Under the pieces are notes generated by a model that was not told the DNA's origin, made no database searches, and worked only from the letters and a program-made list of their open reading frames with translations. Of a DNA stretch of 64,000 nt, positions 33,890 through 47,530 are shown piece by piece. The position numbers were made by a program, and so were the translations under genes. This DNA comes from Petrolisthes cinctipes (taxonomy: Eukaryota; Arthropoda; Malacostraca; Decapoda; Porcellanidae): the NCBI GenBank assembly GCA_033782935.1, contig JAWQEG010001323.1:543501-607500 (forward strand), given 5' to 3'. Each line of letters starts with the position of its first letter. The first letter of the stretch is position 1.

Positions 33890-34434
33890 ATCCTTTATAG
33901 TCTATCATCCTTGCCCCCTCCCTACTGTGATGATTGTCTGGTCTCTTTGACAGTGTGGCATCTTCTTTTGGAGTGTCCCAGCCTTGGGGACCTTCGTCGT
34001 AGGCACCTCTCCGAGTACTGGGTGTGGGACGGCTCTTACAGTCTCTCCCAGGTGCTCGGAGAGGAGGCTTGTAGTGTGGGAGGGAACACCCTCTCCTTTG
34101 TGAAGGAGTCTGGCATCCTACACAAATTGTGAATTTTGTTATATTTATGGCTTCTTGTTTTTTTTTTTTTTTTTTTTTTTTTAGATAAGTTAATCAGCTT
34201 ATTTTAGTAAAAATGTGAGTTTTAGTTGATATGTCCTTTTAACCATGCTGCTTCTCCCTTTTGGGTAATGAAGCCTGTTTAATGTGTGTATATATTTTAT
34301 TAATGATGTGGACGACCATATTTTAAAATCCTTATAATTAAATATTATGTTGGGCGGTATATGACCCTAGCTGTTGCGCCGCCAGATGCTTAGTGGCATC
34401 TGTTAATCAATTAATCAATCAATCAATCATGATG
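33890..34434 (+). mobile_element. I-like LINE, 3' fragment
   Basis: Begins inside ORF2 with the Cys/His motif (YCDDCLVSLTVWHLLLECPSL), continues to the ORF end (GNTLSFVKESGILHKL), then a T-run, the 3' UTR and an AATC-type tail at 34400-34434. 5'-truncated copy of the family at 10617-17020. Confidence 0.8.
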
Positions 34435-34759
34435 TTGGGCCATGGTGTAGACTGTTCTGGCTTAACGTTGAAACTGATTTCATAATCATACCTTGGTTAA
34501 GGTTATCAGAATTTTGAATGGCTCCCGAGAACGTTATCTCAAGAATATGGCAACGGAAACGTAGAGGGATACTGTCTATATCAATGTAAGATAGGCTACA
34601 CCAAAGAACAATCTTAGGGTATACCAAAATGATACATATATGATAAATCAGTATTATTATTATTATCATAATTTTATCTGATGCGCACTATTGTTATATG
34701 TAGTACAGTATATAATAGAAATGAATTCATACAGTACGGTATCTTTGCTTACAAGAACA
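34435..34759. other. Short AT-rich spacer
   Basis: No gene recognised between the LINE tail and the Gypsy remnant. Confidence 0.5.
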
Positions 34760-35360
34760 CATCTTCGGCCATTAGTGGACAAAACTGAGGCCTTACTACG
34801 AATTATCCCACCGACCACCAGGAAAGGGCTTCGCAGTTTCTTAGGTATGGTATCTTTCAATAGATGTTTTCTTCCCATGGAGTTCAGCGGACCCCTCTCG
34901 GATCTCCTAAAGAAGTCGCAGCGTGAACCCCTACTGTGGAGTGAAGAACTATTGACCAGATTCAGCCATCTGAAGGAAGCTCTATCATCTCATCCCGTCC
35001 TGCGAATCCCAGATGTATCACTGCCTTTTGTTCTCAGGACAGATGTCTCCAATCACGGATTAGGAGCAGTACTGTACTTCTCCAATACTTCGACGGACAT
35101 CCCCACCCAGTGGCCTATGCTAGCCGGAAGCTTTAGGACCGTATTTGCTGTCACAAAGTTTGATTTTTACCTTTGAGGGAAAGAAGTAATCCTGGAGACA
35201 GACCACAAGCCACTTGTCTACTCCAAACCACAAAATGCTCCAATGACAGACTGATGAGGTGGGCCCTCCATGCATCTACAAGATTAACCCTTCCGGATAG
35301 TTCACATTGCTGGTCGTGACAACGTGGGCGTTGATCTACTGAGTCACTCCCCCTGAGAAG
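34760..35360 (+). pseudogene. Ty3/Gypsy RT end and RNase H remnant
   Basis: LRSFLGMVSFNRCFLPMEFS and LSDLLKKSQREPLLWSEEL are the RT thumb/connection of Gypsy pol. VLRTDVSNHGLGAVL and ETDHKPLVY are RNase H motifs, and the end reads GRDNVGVDLLSH. Several stops and frameshifts occur (after YL at 35176 and onward). Protease and the RT palm are missing upstream and integrase downstream. Confidence 0.75.
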
Positions 35361-36394
35361 CGAACTTCTTCTTTCTTATGCATGTTCTTTAAGGTGCTAT
35401 GGGTTTATGCATATATTTTAAATGTGTTTCAATATGAATCTGCTTTCAATAAATTCTTAAAAGAGAGGTAATGTAAGGGTTGAAACACCCAAATCTGTAT
35501 TACCTCGTATCTCTGTTCATGGTAGGGCTGTTTCACTAAAGAATATATTCTCTGTTAAGGATTCATTCAATTATTCATTACTTATAAGTACCATTGTTTA
35601 CTTTAGTATTATTAAGGTCAATATTATTAACACTTCCACTCTCACACACATTCACACTCTGGCTCAAATAAGTAACTTATTCTCGACTTTTAGTTCGGTT
35701 CCAGTTCGTTGAATCAGCCATCGCCAGTCATCTTCTCCACCCCCCCCCCCCCCACCTTGTGAAAGTGGCGTGATGGTCATGTAATCCAGGACAGAGTCGA
35801 CGTCGTATCCACTCTCCTCCAGATGGACAGATCCGGGTTCCTCATTGTTGAATACAGACCATAAGGCATCTCTCCCGCTCTCCAGTAGCAAGTAGCCTTG
35901 TAGACCTAGGCTTCTTTTACTTCCCTCTCTGCAGTTACAATCACTTCTTGTACGACCATCCACCTCGTATCTTCTATCAGCTGTTTCCTGGATTCGTCTC
36001 CTACTCACGCTATGGGATTGACCTCCTACTTCTTCTGGTTTTAAGTTGAGGGAAAGAAGTGCTGTATCGGTGTCTGGCGAGTAGAGTGGTGAAGTGTTGT
36101 GATGTGGCTAAGTTTGCTTATATTATATTGTGTCCACATTTTTGGAAGTATTGTGGTGAAGTGTGTTGTATTGTGTTGTCTGTTGTGGAGTGCTGTCAAA
36201 TGTTCTACCTGTATTGTATTGTCTCTAATTTTGTGGTGTAATACCTTGTATTGAGTTAATATCATATTGATATAGACGTAGTTTAAGTTTCTCTGATCCT
36301 TGGACTGGAAGTGGGGTGTTAAAGCATTCTGGTAACTAATGTCATAGACGACGTGCTCTACATTCCTTACTGTAAGAACCTGACGGATCAGAAC
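35361..36394 (+). mobile_element. Probable Gypsy polypurine tract and LTR start, then unassigned DNA
   Basis: AAAAGAGAGG at about 35458-35468 looks like a polypurine tract, and TGTAAGGGTTGAAACACCC starts at about 35472 with the TG expected of an LTR. A C-run lies at 35738-35752. The right edge of the LTR cannot be set. 35660-36390 has no recognisable gene. Confidence 0.45.
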
Positions 36395-37455
36395 TCCCTC
36401 ACACGCCCCTTGCTATAACTAAATGTTCGATGTGGTTTGATGGATGCAAACAGAAGGACAGGGGAGATTAAGGAGCATCATGGCTTGACTGTGTAAGATC
36501 TTTGGCTCTGATTAAAACACCCTTACCATACTTTTTTATGTGGTCCAACGGTAGTAATCCAATTTCTTTTTCCAGATACCTAGAAGCATAGATGTAGTTA
36601 CCACGCCCCCCCCCCCCGCCTGTAGTAAGCCACAAACCAAAAGGGTGTAGGAACCCGACGTTCCTTAGGGACATGCTCTACAGAGTCATTGAAGATGTTA
36701 GGGTAGTAGTCATTGTCACTCAACTACATTTATGGACCGCATCATCTGAACCTTGCAGTGAGTATCCCCCACAGACAGAGAATCTTTTGCCTCAAAAGCT
36801 GCTTTGGCAGCAGCATTTGTATTGAAAGTAATATAGCACGAAAAACCACTCCAAAACACTTACAAATGGAGAGGATAACGCCATATGAAATGGATGCAAG
36901 CATATTAGTCAACATTAACATGTCCAAACCGCTAACAGGGTTCGTCAACACAACACCCGAACTGCTGGGTCTTCTCTTATTTGCAGCATTCTGTTTAACA
37001 CCACGACCAGAGAGTGACATCTCGATGGCCTGGTCGACCACCACTCGAAGAAGAGAAAGGGGCTTTTCGTTATCCATATAGCATTATTAATATTGAAATG
37101 GCCCCAGGAGCGAAGAGCTACTACCTACCAGGCAGATGAGGGACCGAGCGCTGGTCCATGGGCGGGGTACCTCGTCCCCCACGGGGCCACTCGTTTTAAA
37201 AAGTAGCCCAATGGCTCGAAAGTTTGTCCACGACGGTGCTGAGAACCCCTTCCCCACTGTTGGCTCGTACTGGTAGCCTATTGCATGGGAACCATTTAGT
37301 CTGGTCTCTCACTGGCGACCTTACTAGCATGGGAAGCCCTCTCTGCCCGATATCAGGGCAGAGCACGTGCCGGAGCCCCCTCTAATCTAGTTCGCCAGGT
37401 CTCAGAGACAAGCAAGGCCCCCCACCGCGCCAAGGCGGTTCCCGCTGGAGTCGAC
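36395..37455 (-). pseudogene. I-like LINE 5' fragment with gag remnant
   Basis: Minus strand: the 5' region (37455-37080) matches that of 10617-17020, followed by gag (NEKPLSLLRVVVDQAIEMSL, PVSGLDMLMLTNMLASISYG). A deletion removes part of the RRM-like region (about 36840). The frame resumes at YLEKEIGLLPLDHIKKYGKG and is lost near 36395. Confidence 0.7.
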
Positions 37456-37459
37456 AAAT

Positions 37460-37739
37460 GTACCATTGCCAACACATGAACCTAGACACTCCCTGTGTCT
37501 GGGTGGTGGTTCCTGGCAACTCCGACGTAGTAAACGGTGATTTTCTATGAATGAAATACTCTTAAGGTAAATCCATTTTCTCTTGAAGAACAGAGAATGA
37601 TATAAATCAACCAATCACAATCACCGTTTCAAACGTGGAGTATTTTATTCATAGAAAATCACCGTTTACTACGTCGGAGTTGCCAGGAACCACCACCCAG
37701 ACACAAGGAGTGTCTAGGTTCATGTGTTGGCAATGGTAC
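37460..37739. mobile_element. Near-perfect foldback hairpin (280 bp)
   Basis: 37460-37565 (GTACCATTGCC...GAAATACTC) is the reverse complement of 37640-37739 (GAGTATTTT...GGCAATGGTAC), with ~100-bp arms and a ~75-bp loop. It begins exactly where the LINE 5' region stops matching, so it has inserted into or beside the LINE. It has no coding capacity. Probable MITE. Confidence 0.85.
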
Positions 37740-38245
37740 AAAGGAATCTGAGCTGCGGGTAGGCTAGGTAAGTCTGGTCTTGGTGAGAAGGGCGCAGCTG
37801 ATGTCAATAACACCTCACACACCATTCGTCACCTGCACGACCTGAGCAGTCTGGGAGACCTGGTATAGGTTGATCTTGAGTGTTACCAGATGAAATTTGG
37901 TTAAGGAAAACAGAGGTTGGTGGGCAATAGTACCAGATCACCAACCTGACTCCTCTCACTCGAGCTGAGCGGGTCAATTTTCCTGTTGCCGACTGTACAG
38001 TTACGTTCGAAAGTCCTGTCTCTGTTGAATGAAAGTGAACCATTTGTGTGAATCTTATGTACCAATATTACAGAGACCAACGGGTATAGTTGATAAAGGT
38101 AATTTAATTCGGAGGTGTTGACAGGACAATTGAATGTGACTGTATATTCGCAATACACAATCTTTAGCATGCCTAAGTCGGAGCAGGCGGTTTCTAGACG
38201 ACAACCCACCCAAAGGCCCCATTGGTTCGAAATTTGTGTGGCCTC
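37740..38245. other. Unassigned DNA
   Basis: Open frames on the minus strand (37804-38209) have no recognisable motif and no convincing start. Nothing else seen. Confidence 0.45.
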
Positions 38246-38248
38246 ATG

Positions 38249-38541
38249 ATGGTATATATATATATATATATATGCAAAATAACCACAGGAGAAATAATAG
38301 ACAGAACAGTAAGTACTTTCGTATATTACATCCTCAGACAGTATATATATATATACCTTCTAAGATCCTCCAGACAGCCAGCAATCCACCAGGATCAGCC
38401 AACCCGTGGCCTGACCAATCAGGAGCCAGCTAACCTGCCCTAGACCCGCCCCCTTACCCAGCAGACAGCCATAAATAGAGGTAAATCTCAACACTGCTTC
38501 ACTTACAACCCTTCTGAGGATGGAGAATGATCTCTCCGAAA
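38249..38541. repeat. Two opposed hammerhead-like cores between (TA)n tracts
   Basis: Minus strand 38337-38317: CTGAGGA, stem arms GTA/TAC, GAAA. Plus strand 38514-38541: CTGAGGA, stem arms GGAGA/TCTCC, GAAA followed by CGTC. The cores agree while the stem bases differ but still pair. (TA)n tracts lie at 38249-38272 and 38341-38354. Such cores occur at Penelope-like element ends. No RT of that type is visible here. Confidence 0.4.
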
Positions 38542-38676
38542 CGTCAAGGAACTTCGGCCAACTATTACAACAACTCAACCAAGAACAAAGAAAAACTGTT
38601 AGACAATTAGAAAAAGTCAACAATAAAGTTTCCAATGCAGAAATATCAATTTCCTTTAACCTCGTTTGCCTTAAAG

Positions 38677-40450
<1,774 letters not shown>

Positions 40451-41475
40451 CTAGTCCCTGAAGCAGTCGCCTACACACAGTCCAATGTTGCACTCATTGC
40501 AAATGATGACTATTCGAGTGCGTTTCTTTGGACTGCGGGTTGTATGCTTGCATTCATAGCAGTCACTCGGTTTCCTTTTTCCATTCGCCATCTCAGTATG
40601 TACTGGATAATGGCGACTATATGCGTTTAATATGCTACCTGGCATGGGGTTAGGGCGGCGATCTCTGATGTTGGTAATAGGTTCTCCAAAGTCCTCCAGA
40701 ATCTGGTACGCCACATTGTACACAAACTCGCGTAGCTTTGGCTTCTTAGAGGGGTCAATATTCTTTTTGACAAGCCAGAGATTGTAGGCATTGAGCATTG
40801 TGATGTCTATCAAGTGGAAGAAGAACTTGTGATACCACTTGACAGATTTCTCAACACTCAACACTACTTAGCTGACTGTCAGACTAGTCTACAAGGCGCA
40901 TATTTTTCGTATAGTCCACCACAACATCAGGCTTCATGATTGATTTACTTGTTCAGTGGTGAAACTTTCCGGTTGGAACTAGTTCACCCTTGTGGATGGT
41001 GGAAAGGGGGTGGAGTGGCCGCCAATAGTTCCATTTGTATGCACCAATCTTGCCAGACTTTTCACTTTGAATGAATAGGTCCTTCTTGTGTTGCTTCCTA
41101 CTTCTCTCATGGTTGGCAGGAGCTTCGGAATCGGGTGTATCACTAGAACTTGGGTTTTCAACTCTATTTTTATCTCTATTGAACTTTGGCATGGACTTCC
41201 TGTTTGCCCGTACGGTTCCACATGATCCCGTTTTGTTGTTATGCAGGAATTGGCACAGAGCAGGGCTTGTATACCAGATGTCGGTGTACAATATATGGCC
41301 CCTGTCCAGGTAGTCTGCCATCATATTCTTGACAACAGCACCAGACATACCTATAGGGTATTTCTTGTGAACCACTGGTAGATCAATATTTGTGCCTGTG
41401 TAAAAAGCGCAAATACTGTATCACAGTCACACAAAACAAATAGTTTCATGGCAAAGCGATGTCTTGGAATATATT
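40451..41475 (-). pseudogene. piggyBac-type transposase, 3' half, broken
   Basis: The region 41475-40953 reads RFAMKLFVLCDCD, a shift, then VVHKKYPIGMSGAVVKNMM, HILYTDIWYTSPAL and CGTVRANRKSMP, typical of the piggyBac catalytic core after the second Asp. The frame 40864-40451 continues with VKWYHKFFFHLIDITMLNAY, and a Cys-rich C-terminal finger (CYECKHT, RIVIICNECNIGLCVGDCF). The N-terminal half with the first catalytic Asp is absent. Frameshifts near 41400 and 40900 break it. Cut-and-paste TTAA-specific family; TTAA-flanked ends were not found. Confidence 0.8.
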
Positions 41476-44400
41476 GTTTGAAAACAACTCGACTTCCTCC
41501 TTTCATGGTGTCAGTGATATGATTCTGATTTATTTACACGATGGAAGGAAAGTGTCCCTATACAACATATGCTTAAACAGCAACAACAAAAATGTTTTGA
41601 CTGAAGATGAAGGAAGACGGTTCTTGGCCTGGAAAACCTTGAAGGACAAGGGATAGCAAGCACGAAGGAAACTGAAATAAAAGAGAGATAGATAAAGAAT
41701 GGATAAGGAGTGGCGAGGACCGAGGGAGCGCCCAAACCTTTTAAGTACTGCCCACTGGCCGTAAGCATTATTCCCCCAACAAAGTGGATACAGCTAAGGA
41801 CTGCAAATGTCGAGTCCACGAGAAACGTCTAGGTTTTTTCCGAGGTGATCTGATGGGTCTTGCTGTCCGTCAAGTATCCTGGCTACGCTGACACGTCAAG
41901 AAAACACCCCCTACATCTTCGTCAACTCATAACATATTCCAAGATGCTGTAAGTGACGGTGTAGCTGCTCTCTCCGGATGGTGACATGTATAAATAAGGT
42001 GTCGGCATCTAGTGAGGCAGAAGAGAAGCTACCAACATCATGAAGCTCCACACTATCTTCTAGTGCGACACTCAATAATATTGGGGCTTCGCAAGAGTCA
42101 CGGGCTACTGACAGCCTACAGTCCCTAGGTTAAGGTAAAAAAAAAAAAAATCTTCGCATGGGTTGGAAAATCAATAGTCATCGATATACAGTACTAACGA
42201 GAAATAAAATGAGAACACCATGATATGTTGAGTATCAATTTATCTGTGAGAGGGTGCGGATTTGTCTCGGAAACCCAGTGTGACGTGACCACCTAGTAGG
42301 CTTACTACATGGGTTTTGATACTCCTTCGCCCCAGTAATCCCTCTTAATTCTTTAACTGTCCCTCTTTTGTTTCTGTTTCCTTTGTGACTGTTGTTCCAT
42401 CTCTCTACCACCTTCTCCTTATCATTCAAGGTGTTGCAGGCCTAGGGTGGTCATCGTGCATTCTCAAAGAAATCCCACACCCGGAAGCATTTTCGTGAAG
42501 TCTGGCGGGCTACGTGGCATCACCGCTTACTGCTGGGCCAAAATGGTGGTAGTTGGAAGGAGAATAACGTTTGGGTTATAACGATAAAACCAACCATGGG
42601 ATAATCTTTGAAATAGTTTCATTCTCTTTCCCTGCTTATTTTATCGTAAATGAACATTACCTAACCTAACCTAACCTAACCTAACCAAATCAAGCACTGA
42701 CATATACCCGTTTAGAGTTCACGAATATACCACCCGGAACTCAGTCTCTTCCGCACACTTGCCGGAATTATCTTTCATTTTTTTACAAATGTGATTCCCG
42801 AGAACTACACGTAACTGAAAAACACAGCATAATTGGTGAGCTAGAGGACTACCAAATCTTCCAATCTATACCCGGAAACAAATTACCTTCGGATTACTAT
42901 TAAGGGATCTGTTTCGTGATCCACTTTGGAGGATTCTGTAGCCCATCTACGGTAAAGAGTTTCTTCCCTACATTAATGATGATCGATGATTTGCTTTGTG
43001 GCATTTAGTGGAGCTTCTTTATCCTCCAGCAAAATTTCACCCTCTCAGCCAATGATCGAAGAGTATTCATTGATGTATTCCAGGCAATTTGTCTTGTCAG
43101 AGGGAAGAATTTTTGTGGTCCAGAGATTCTTGTTACCCAAAGGTTAATAACCATATAAATAAATCTGTGAACTAGAGTGTACTTCTCAACACACATATTT
43201 GGACTATTGCCTGACAATTCTTTTTCTTTTGGGAAAGGTACTCATGATGGTAAATTAATTACTGGGCAGATTGGAGAGCTACTGCTTCCTCCAAACTAAG
43301 CCAGAAAACTAATCACCTCAATGTTTCTAATAAGTGATATTTTTCGTGGCATTATTATCGACCTCCCATTTACCGTCAAGTGTTTCTGACGCTAATGACT
43401 GAATACATTAATTTATAAATAATACATGTATTATAATAAAATTATTTGCTTGGACCACTGCCAGACGACTTTTCATCTCGGACCAAAGTAGGATTGGAAA
43501 GCTAAAGGGATAAGTTCTTTGAAAACATCAAAGTGTAACAATATTTCTCTCAGAAAATATTATTGAATCGGTGCTAGATAATTGTCTATGACACAGGGAA
43601 CACTCGGATGATCCAGATTGCACCAAATGTTGGTGGGTAAGGAACAAAACTTTATGAGAAGCAACCTTCATTGATGACGTTTCGCTACTACTTCTTCAAG
43701 TCAAGCGTCGTTAATAGTTTCCGGTACTCCTCATACGGCATTGGTCCCTAGCCATTCTCACTAGTTCATGTATATTTCAGTTCTAATGTTGATAAATGTG
43801 CTCTACATTTTCTTCTTACAAGCACCAGATGATGTTCATTGTCGGGTAGGAGCACTGTTAATATACAATACTTATCATTTGTTTTAGTCATGCTTTGACT
43901 AACGGCTGATAATATAGATTAACAAGGGGAAATGAACCTAATGCAAATAAACAACAATTGAACACAGATTTAGAAACAATTTTAAAATCTAGTAAGCTTT
44001 AAGAGCTTTCAGACCTGTATTCAGAGTTTTGATGAAATTAGAGGGCTACTTGATTGTTGATTGATGATGAAAGGAGACTTCCCTAGGCCTGGAAGACCCC
44101 TTTGGTACGGTAGAATAAGAAGGAAGGTGATAGAAAGGTGGGACATCAAGCATGAAGAAAATAGAAAAAAAGAAGGGATAGTTGAAGAATTGAAAGGAGT
44201 AGCTTGGGCTAATGGGGTGCCCAAGTCCTTAAAGTACTGCCCACATCACCGTAGACAATGCTACCTTTACGAGGGTGTATGAAAAGAGATATTGATTAGT
44301 TGTTGCCTAGTTGGCCATCTTTCAATAATATGAGGAGTTTACAAAGACCTTATTTTTCTCACACAAAATCCATTTAAGTCAGCTTAATACAGGATTATCA

Positions 44401-45000
44401 TAAAATCCATGCACACTATATTTATCGTTTAGAAGTCGACAAGGGATTTAGGGACATGCACTGTATACATAATTATTCCGGACACTTGTCACATAGGAAT
44501 TATGCAACTATTAGGAATAGCAAGTGTGTTAGTTAAAATTGTATTTCGCGAAACTGCTCCACTTTCCTTCCAGCTACCGGTACCATAATCCTAAAACCAT
44601 GCTTCGAGTCATTTCCAGTAATTAAATCATATAAATTACAACTAAGCCAATGGTAACCGAAATTTTACTTAGCTTGTATTACATGAAGCAAAATGAGATG
44701 AGTGATTTGGTGCATCTTCTCCAGGCAAAACAAACAGGGTAAAGATGAGTTAAGGGAGTATTTTTAATACTGGAATTTTGAGTCTATTGATTGGTATGCA
44801 GAAGCAATCTACTTCCTGGTATAGTTTGAAGGAATCAATAGTCCTCCAGTTTACCCAAGACAAATGAACCTCATAAAGAAACAAAGAGGCAATTGGCGAT
44901 GACCTACATACTAACAGACATGCGCATGCAGTGGTTGTATTTGTTAAGTACGGAGGCTACTCTCCAAATGTTGCAGTGAAGAGGAGTCGTGGTGCTCGTG
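41476..45000. other. Intergenic DNA with two dispersed repeat families
   Basis: A short element ending in AAGTACTGCCCAC is present at about 41620-41760 and 44060-44245, and in weaker form at 39720-39830, 42290-42430 and 47590-48110. It contains GGCCTGGAA..CC and an A/G-rich middle and may be a SINE. The second family is the TTTCGTG...GGAGGA block noted at 39590. No gene seen. Confidence 0.5.
42657..42687. repeat. Interstitial (TAACC)n, arthropod telomere-type
   Basis: Five perfect CTAAC units plus partial units, that is (TTAGG)n on the minus strand. Shorter degenerate stretches occur near 31180-31200 and 33325-33345. Confidence 0.85.
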
Positions 45001-45025
45001 TGAGTGTGTGTGTCAGACAGGCACC

Positions 45026-45152
45026 ATGTCGAGCGGACAGAGGGCAGCAGTGACTCACCCTTACCTTCAGCTCCTTCTGAAGTTGCTTTTTCTCCAGTTT
45101 TCCATTCTCACAGAAGCCTCACTCCACCATTCCCTCCGCGTCTTGCCCTCAA
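45026..45152 (+). CDS. Possible first coding exon with signal-peptide-like sequence
   Basis: GGCACCATGT gives a strong translation-start context at 45026. The frame stays open for 42 codons and ends at a canonical donor (CTCAA|GTAAGTTAA, 45153). The peptide has a basic/polar N-terminus (MSSGQRAAVTH) followed by a hydrophobic run (LQLLLKLLFLQFSILTEA), as in a signal peptide or anchor. No downstream exon was identified, so the gene is unknown. It could be chance. Confidence 0.3.
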
Positions 45153-45159
45153 GTAAGTT

Positions 45160-46615
45160 AAAATTAGATTGACAGAATGGTTAAGGATCAACATCATATA
45201 AGAAAAAATAATTTATATATTGACGGCGTTTTTAAAGAAGCAGTAGCGAAAAGAGGTCAATAAAATGTAGAGCCCCATATGTTAGTGTTCCGAAACCACT
45301 TAGTGGAATCAAGCGACTCTTGGGTGAGTGTCACTCACGCACCCACGCACTCATATTTATATGTTGTATAATTATGTAATCGGCACAACGCCTTCTCCAG
45401 GTGGGAATCAGAGTTTAATAATGAAGAGCAAAACCTGCGCTGGTATAAACATGTTTATTCTTAGTAGGGTTCAGCCAAAACATCATTCATTAGCAGCCTG
45501 AAAACAGAAAAATACCGGTGCTACTGTAGCGTGCGGCCTACCACAGCATCTGAAGTCTACCATCTCACTACACCTTTATTTACTTTTCAGCAAGTTCAGC
45601 TTACGGTCTACCTCATTTACAATGAAATATATTGAAGGATGATAAAAATTAACATGTCAGCAAACTTTATTTTTACAAGCATACCCATTATTATCTAAGT
45701 TAAATACAAATTGATTCACACTTTTAATATCTTTACTTTCAATTTTGAATATGATTTTCATAGTGGTACACAAGGAGGTTGTATACAACCTTCTATCGTT
45801 AAGGAATGACACAAACTAATCATCTACATCTTTCCTCAGCACTTTCCAGCGGAAAGGATAAATATGTGACTGGAATAGCTCAGTACCAACACCTCCTATT
45901 GTCTTCAGAATGTTTGTTTTAGTATCTAACCACGACCTTTCAATTACTTAATGTTAACTGCTTCAAAGTTGGGAGGATTCTGATGTGAAAACTCAATATC
46001 CTTCCCTTTATATCAAATTCAAGTAATTTAAGCTGAGGGGAGAGTTCACATATTGTTGAAGGTGAAGTCCAGGTGGTAGACGGCACACTTAGGTCAGGGT
46101 GAAGTAGACCGCACCCTATAAAGCAAATATCCAGGTAGACCGCACACTATAGTAACACGAAAATACCCATATACAGTTGCCCAAGAAAAGACTGCAACCA
46201 AATTTGGTGGTGTGTGGCAATATCTGGCAGCTGCTCCAAAGTAAACACTCGTATTTTATCAATGGATCACTCAGAACCTATAACCGTTTTAAGGATGAAT
46301 GTAATTAGCTGAAGCCAATAACATCCATTCATACAAAGGTTGTACAAATATATTAATTTTATATATATCACTTGATACACGAATATGCGGAAGTCCACAA
46401 GGAAAGAAAAAACACGGAGTCCGAAACGCTTTTGTGTATTTCACATTTGCAGAGGAAATACAAAGAGGAAGAATTTGAAGAAAGTTTTGGGCTTTGTGCC
46501 TATCAACTCATATAATTATACAGTAGGTCATTACGGCACTCAGTCATATTACATCAATATATTTTGACCCAGCCTACAAAGTAGCATGCTATTTTCGCTT
46601 TAACAGCTGGGTACG
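45160..46615. other. Intergenic DNA
   Basis: AT-rich, no recognisable gene. A GGAGTCCGAAACGC motif at about 46416 resembles the 3' half of the hammerhead-like cores but lacks the CTGANGA half. Confidence 0.5.
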
Positions 46616-46617
46616 TA

Positions 46618-46838
46618 CAGTCGGCGGCAATAGTCGCGTCGCCTTATTAAGCACTTCTTAAAAGATAACATGAAGGTTACTCATCGAATAAACACATTCA
46701 CCATACAGAAATACGATATCCAGGGGGTAAATTGATATACTTCTCAGTTTTTTTCAGTTTACGAGACCGTGAAGCTTATATTTCCATACTTACTTCATGA
46801 TTTGGCAGATGTGGCGACAGGACATTTGCCGCCGACTT
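46618..46838. mobile_element. TA-flanked MITE, copy 1
   Basis: Starts CAGTCGGCGGCAATAG after TA (46616-46617) and ends TTGCCGCCGACTT before TA (46839-46840). The terminal inverted repeats are ~25 bp and share GGCGAC/GTCGCC further in. No coding. TA target sites fit Tc1/mariner. Confidence 0.75.
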
Positions 46839-46849
46839 TACAGTAGGTA

Positions 46850-47012
46850 CAGTCGGCGGCAAAAGTCCTGTCGCCTCACTTGCTTCACCGAGGCACGCGA
46901 TGTTCATAGACTCAAGATTATTAAGTGTAGAAAATGTGCGTATATCTCGAGTCCATGAACACTGCATGTCTCTGTGAAGCAGGTGAGGCGACAGGACTTC
47001 TGCCGCCGACTG
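46850..47012. mobile_element. TA-flanked MITE, copy 2
   Basis: Starts CAGTCGGCGGCAAAAGTCC after TA and ends TGCCGCCGACTG before TA (47013-47014). Arms of ~65 bp fold over a ~36-bp loop. Same termini as copy 1, which lies 11 bp away. Confidence 0.85.
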
Positions 47013-47014
47013 TA

Positions 47015-47455
47015 CAGCTGGCCGCACTCGCGCGAGGTCCACCCAGAGTTGTCAACGTCGACCGAAATAGTCAACCCGAAACTCTAGAAACGATCTCTCT
47101 GCTCGAGTGTTCACTGTGGGAGGGAGAGGTAAGGGGAGGTGGGGGGGAGTTGAGGAGGGTAGAGAGTGTCTGAATACGAGAGGTGAAAAATGGTTCTTGA
47201 GGAGGTGAGAGATGAATGGAATCTTAAATATCTGGTTATCAGTCATTATATATTGACATTCATATCAATTATTAACATGATGAAAAGTTAGATCAACATT
47301 TTGATATTATGATGTAACACAAGATCAACCGGGGTAAAATTTTTGTAAACACTACTCGTATTTTAAACACTAAACGCTGTGAAATATTTACACAATAACT
47401 GCATAAGAATCATGAACCAGAATGCTCTGTACTAAATGAAGCCAATGTGAATACC

Positions 47456-47530
<75 letters not shown>

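Noticed and set aside
36041..36265. Paired frames on both strands at 36041-36265
   Set aside because: Low-complexity TTGTGG/GTATTG sequence with no motif and no start context.
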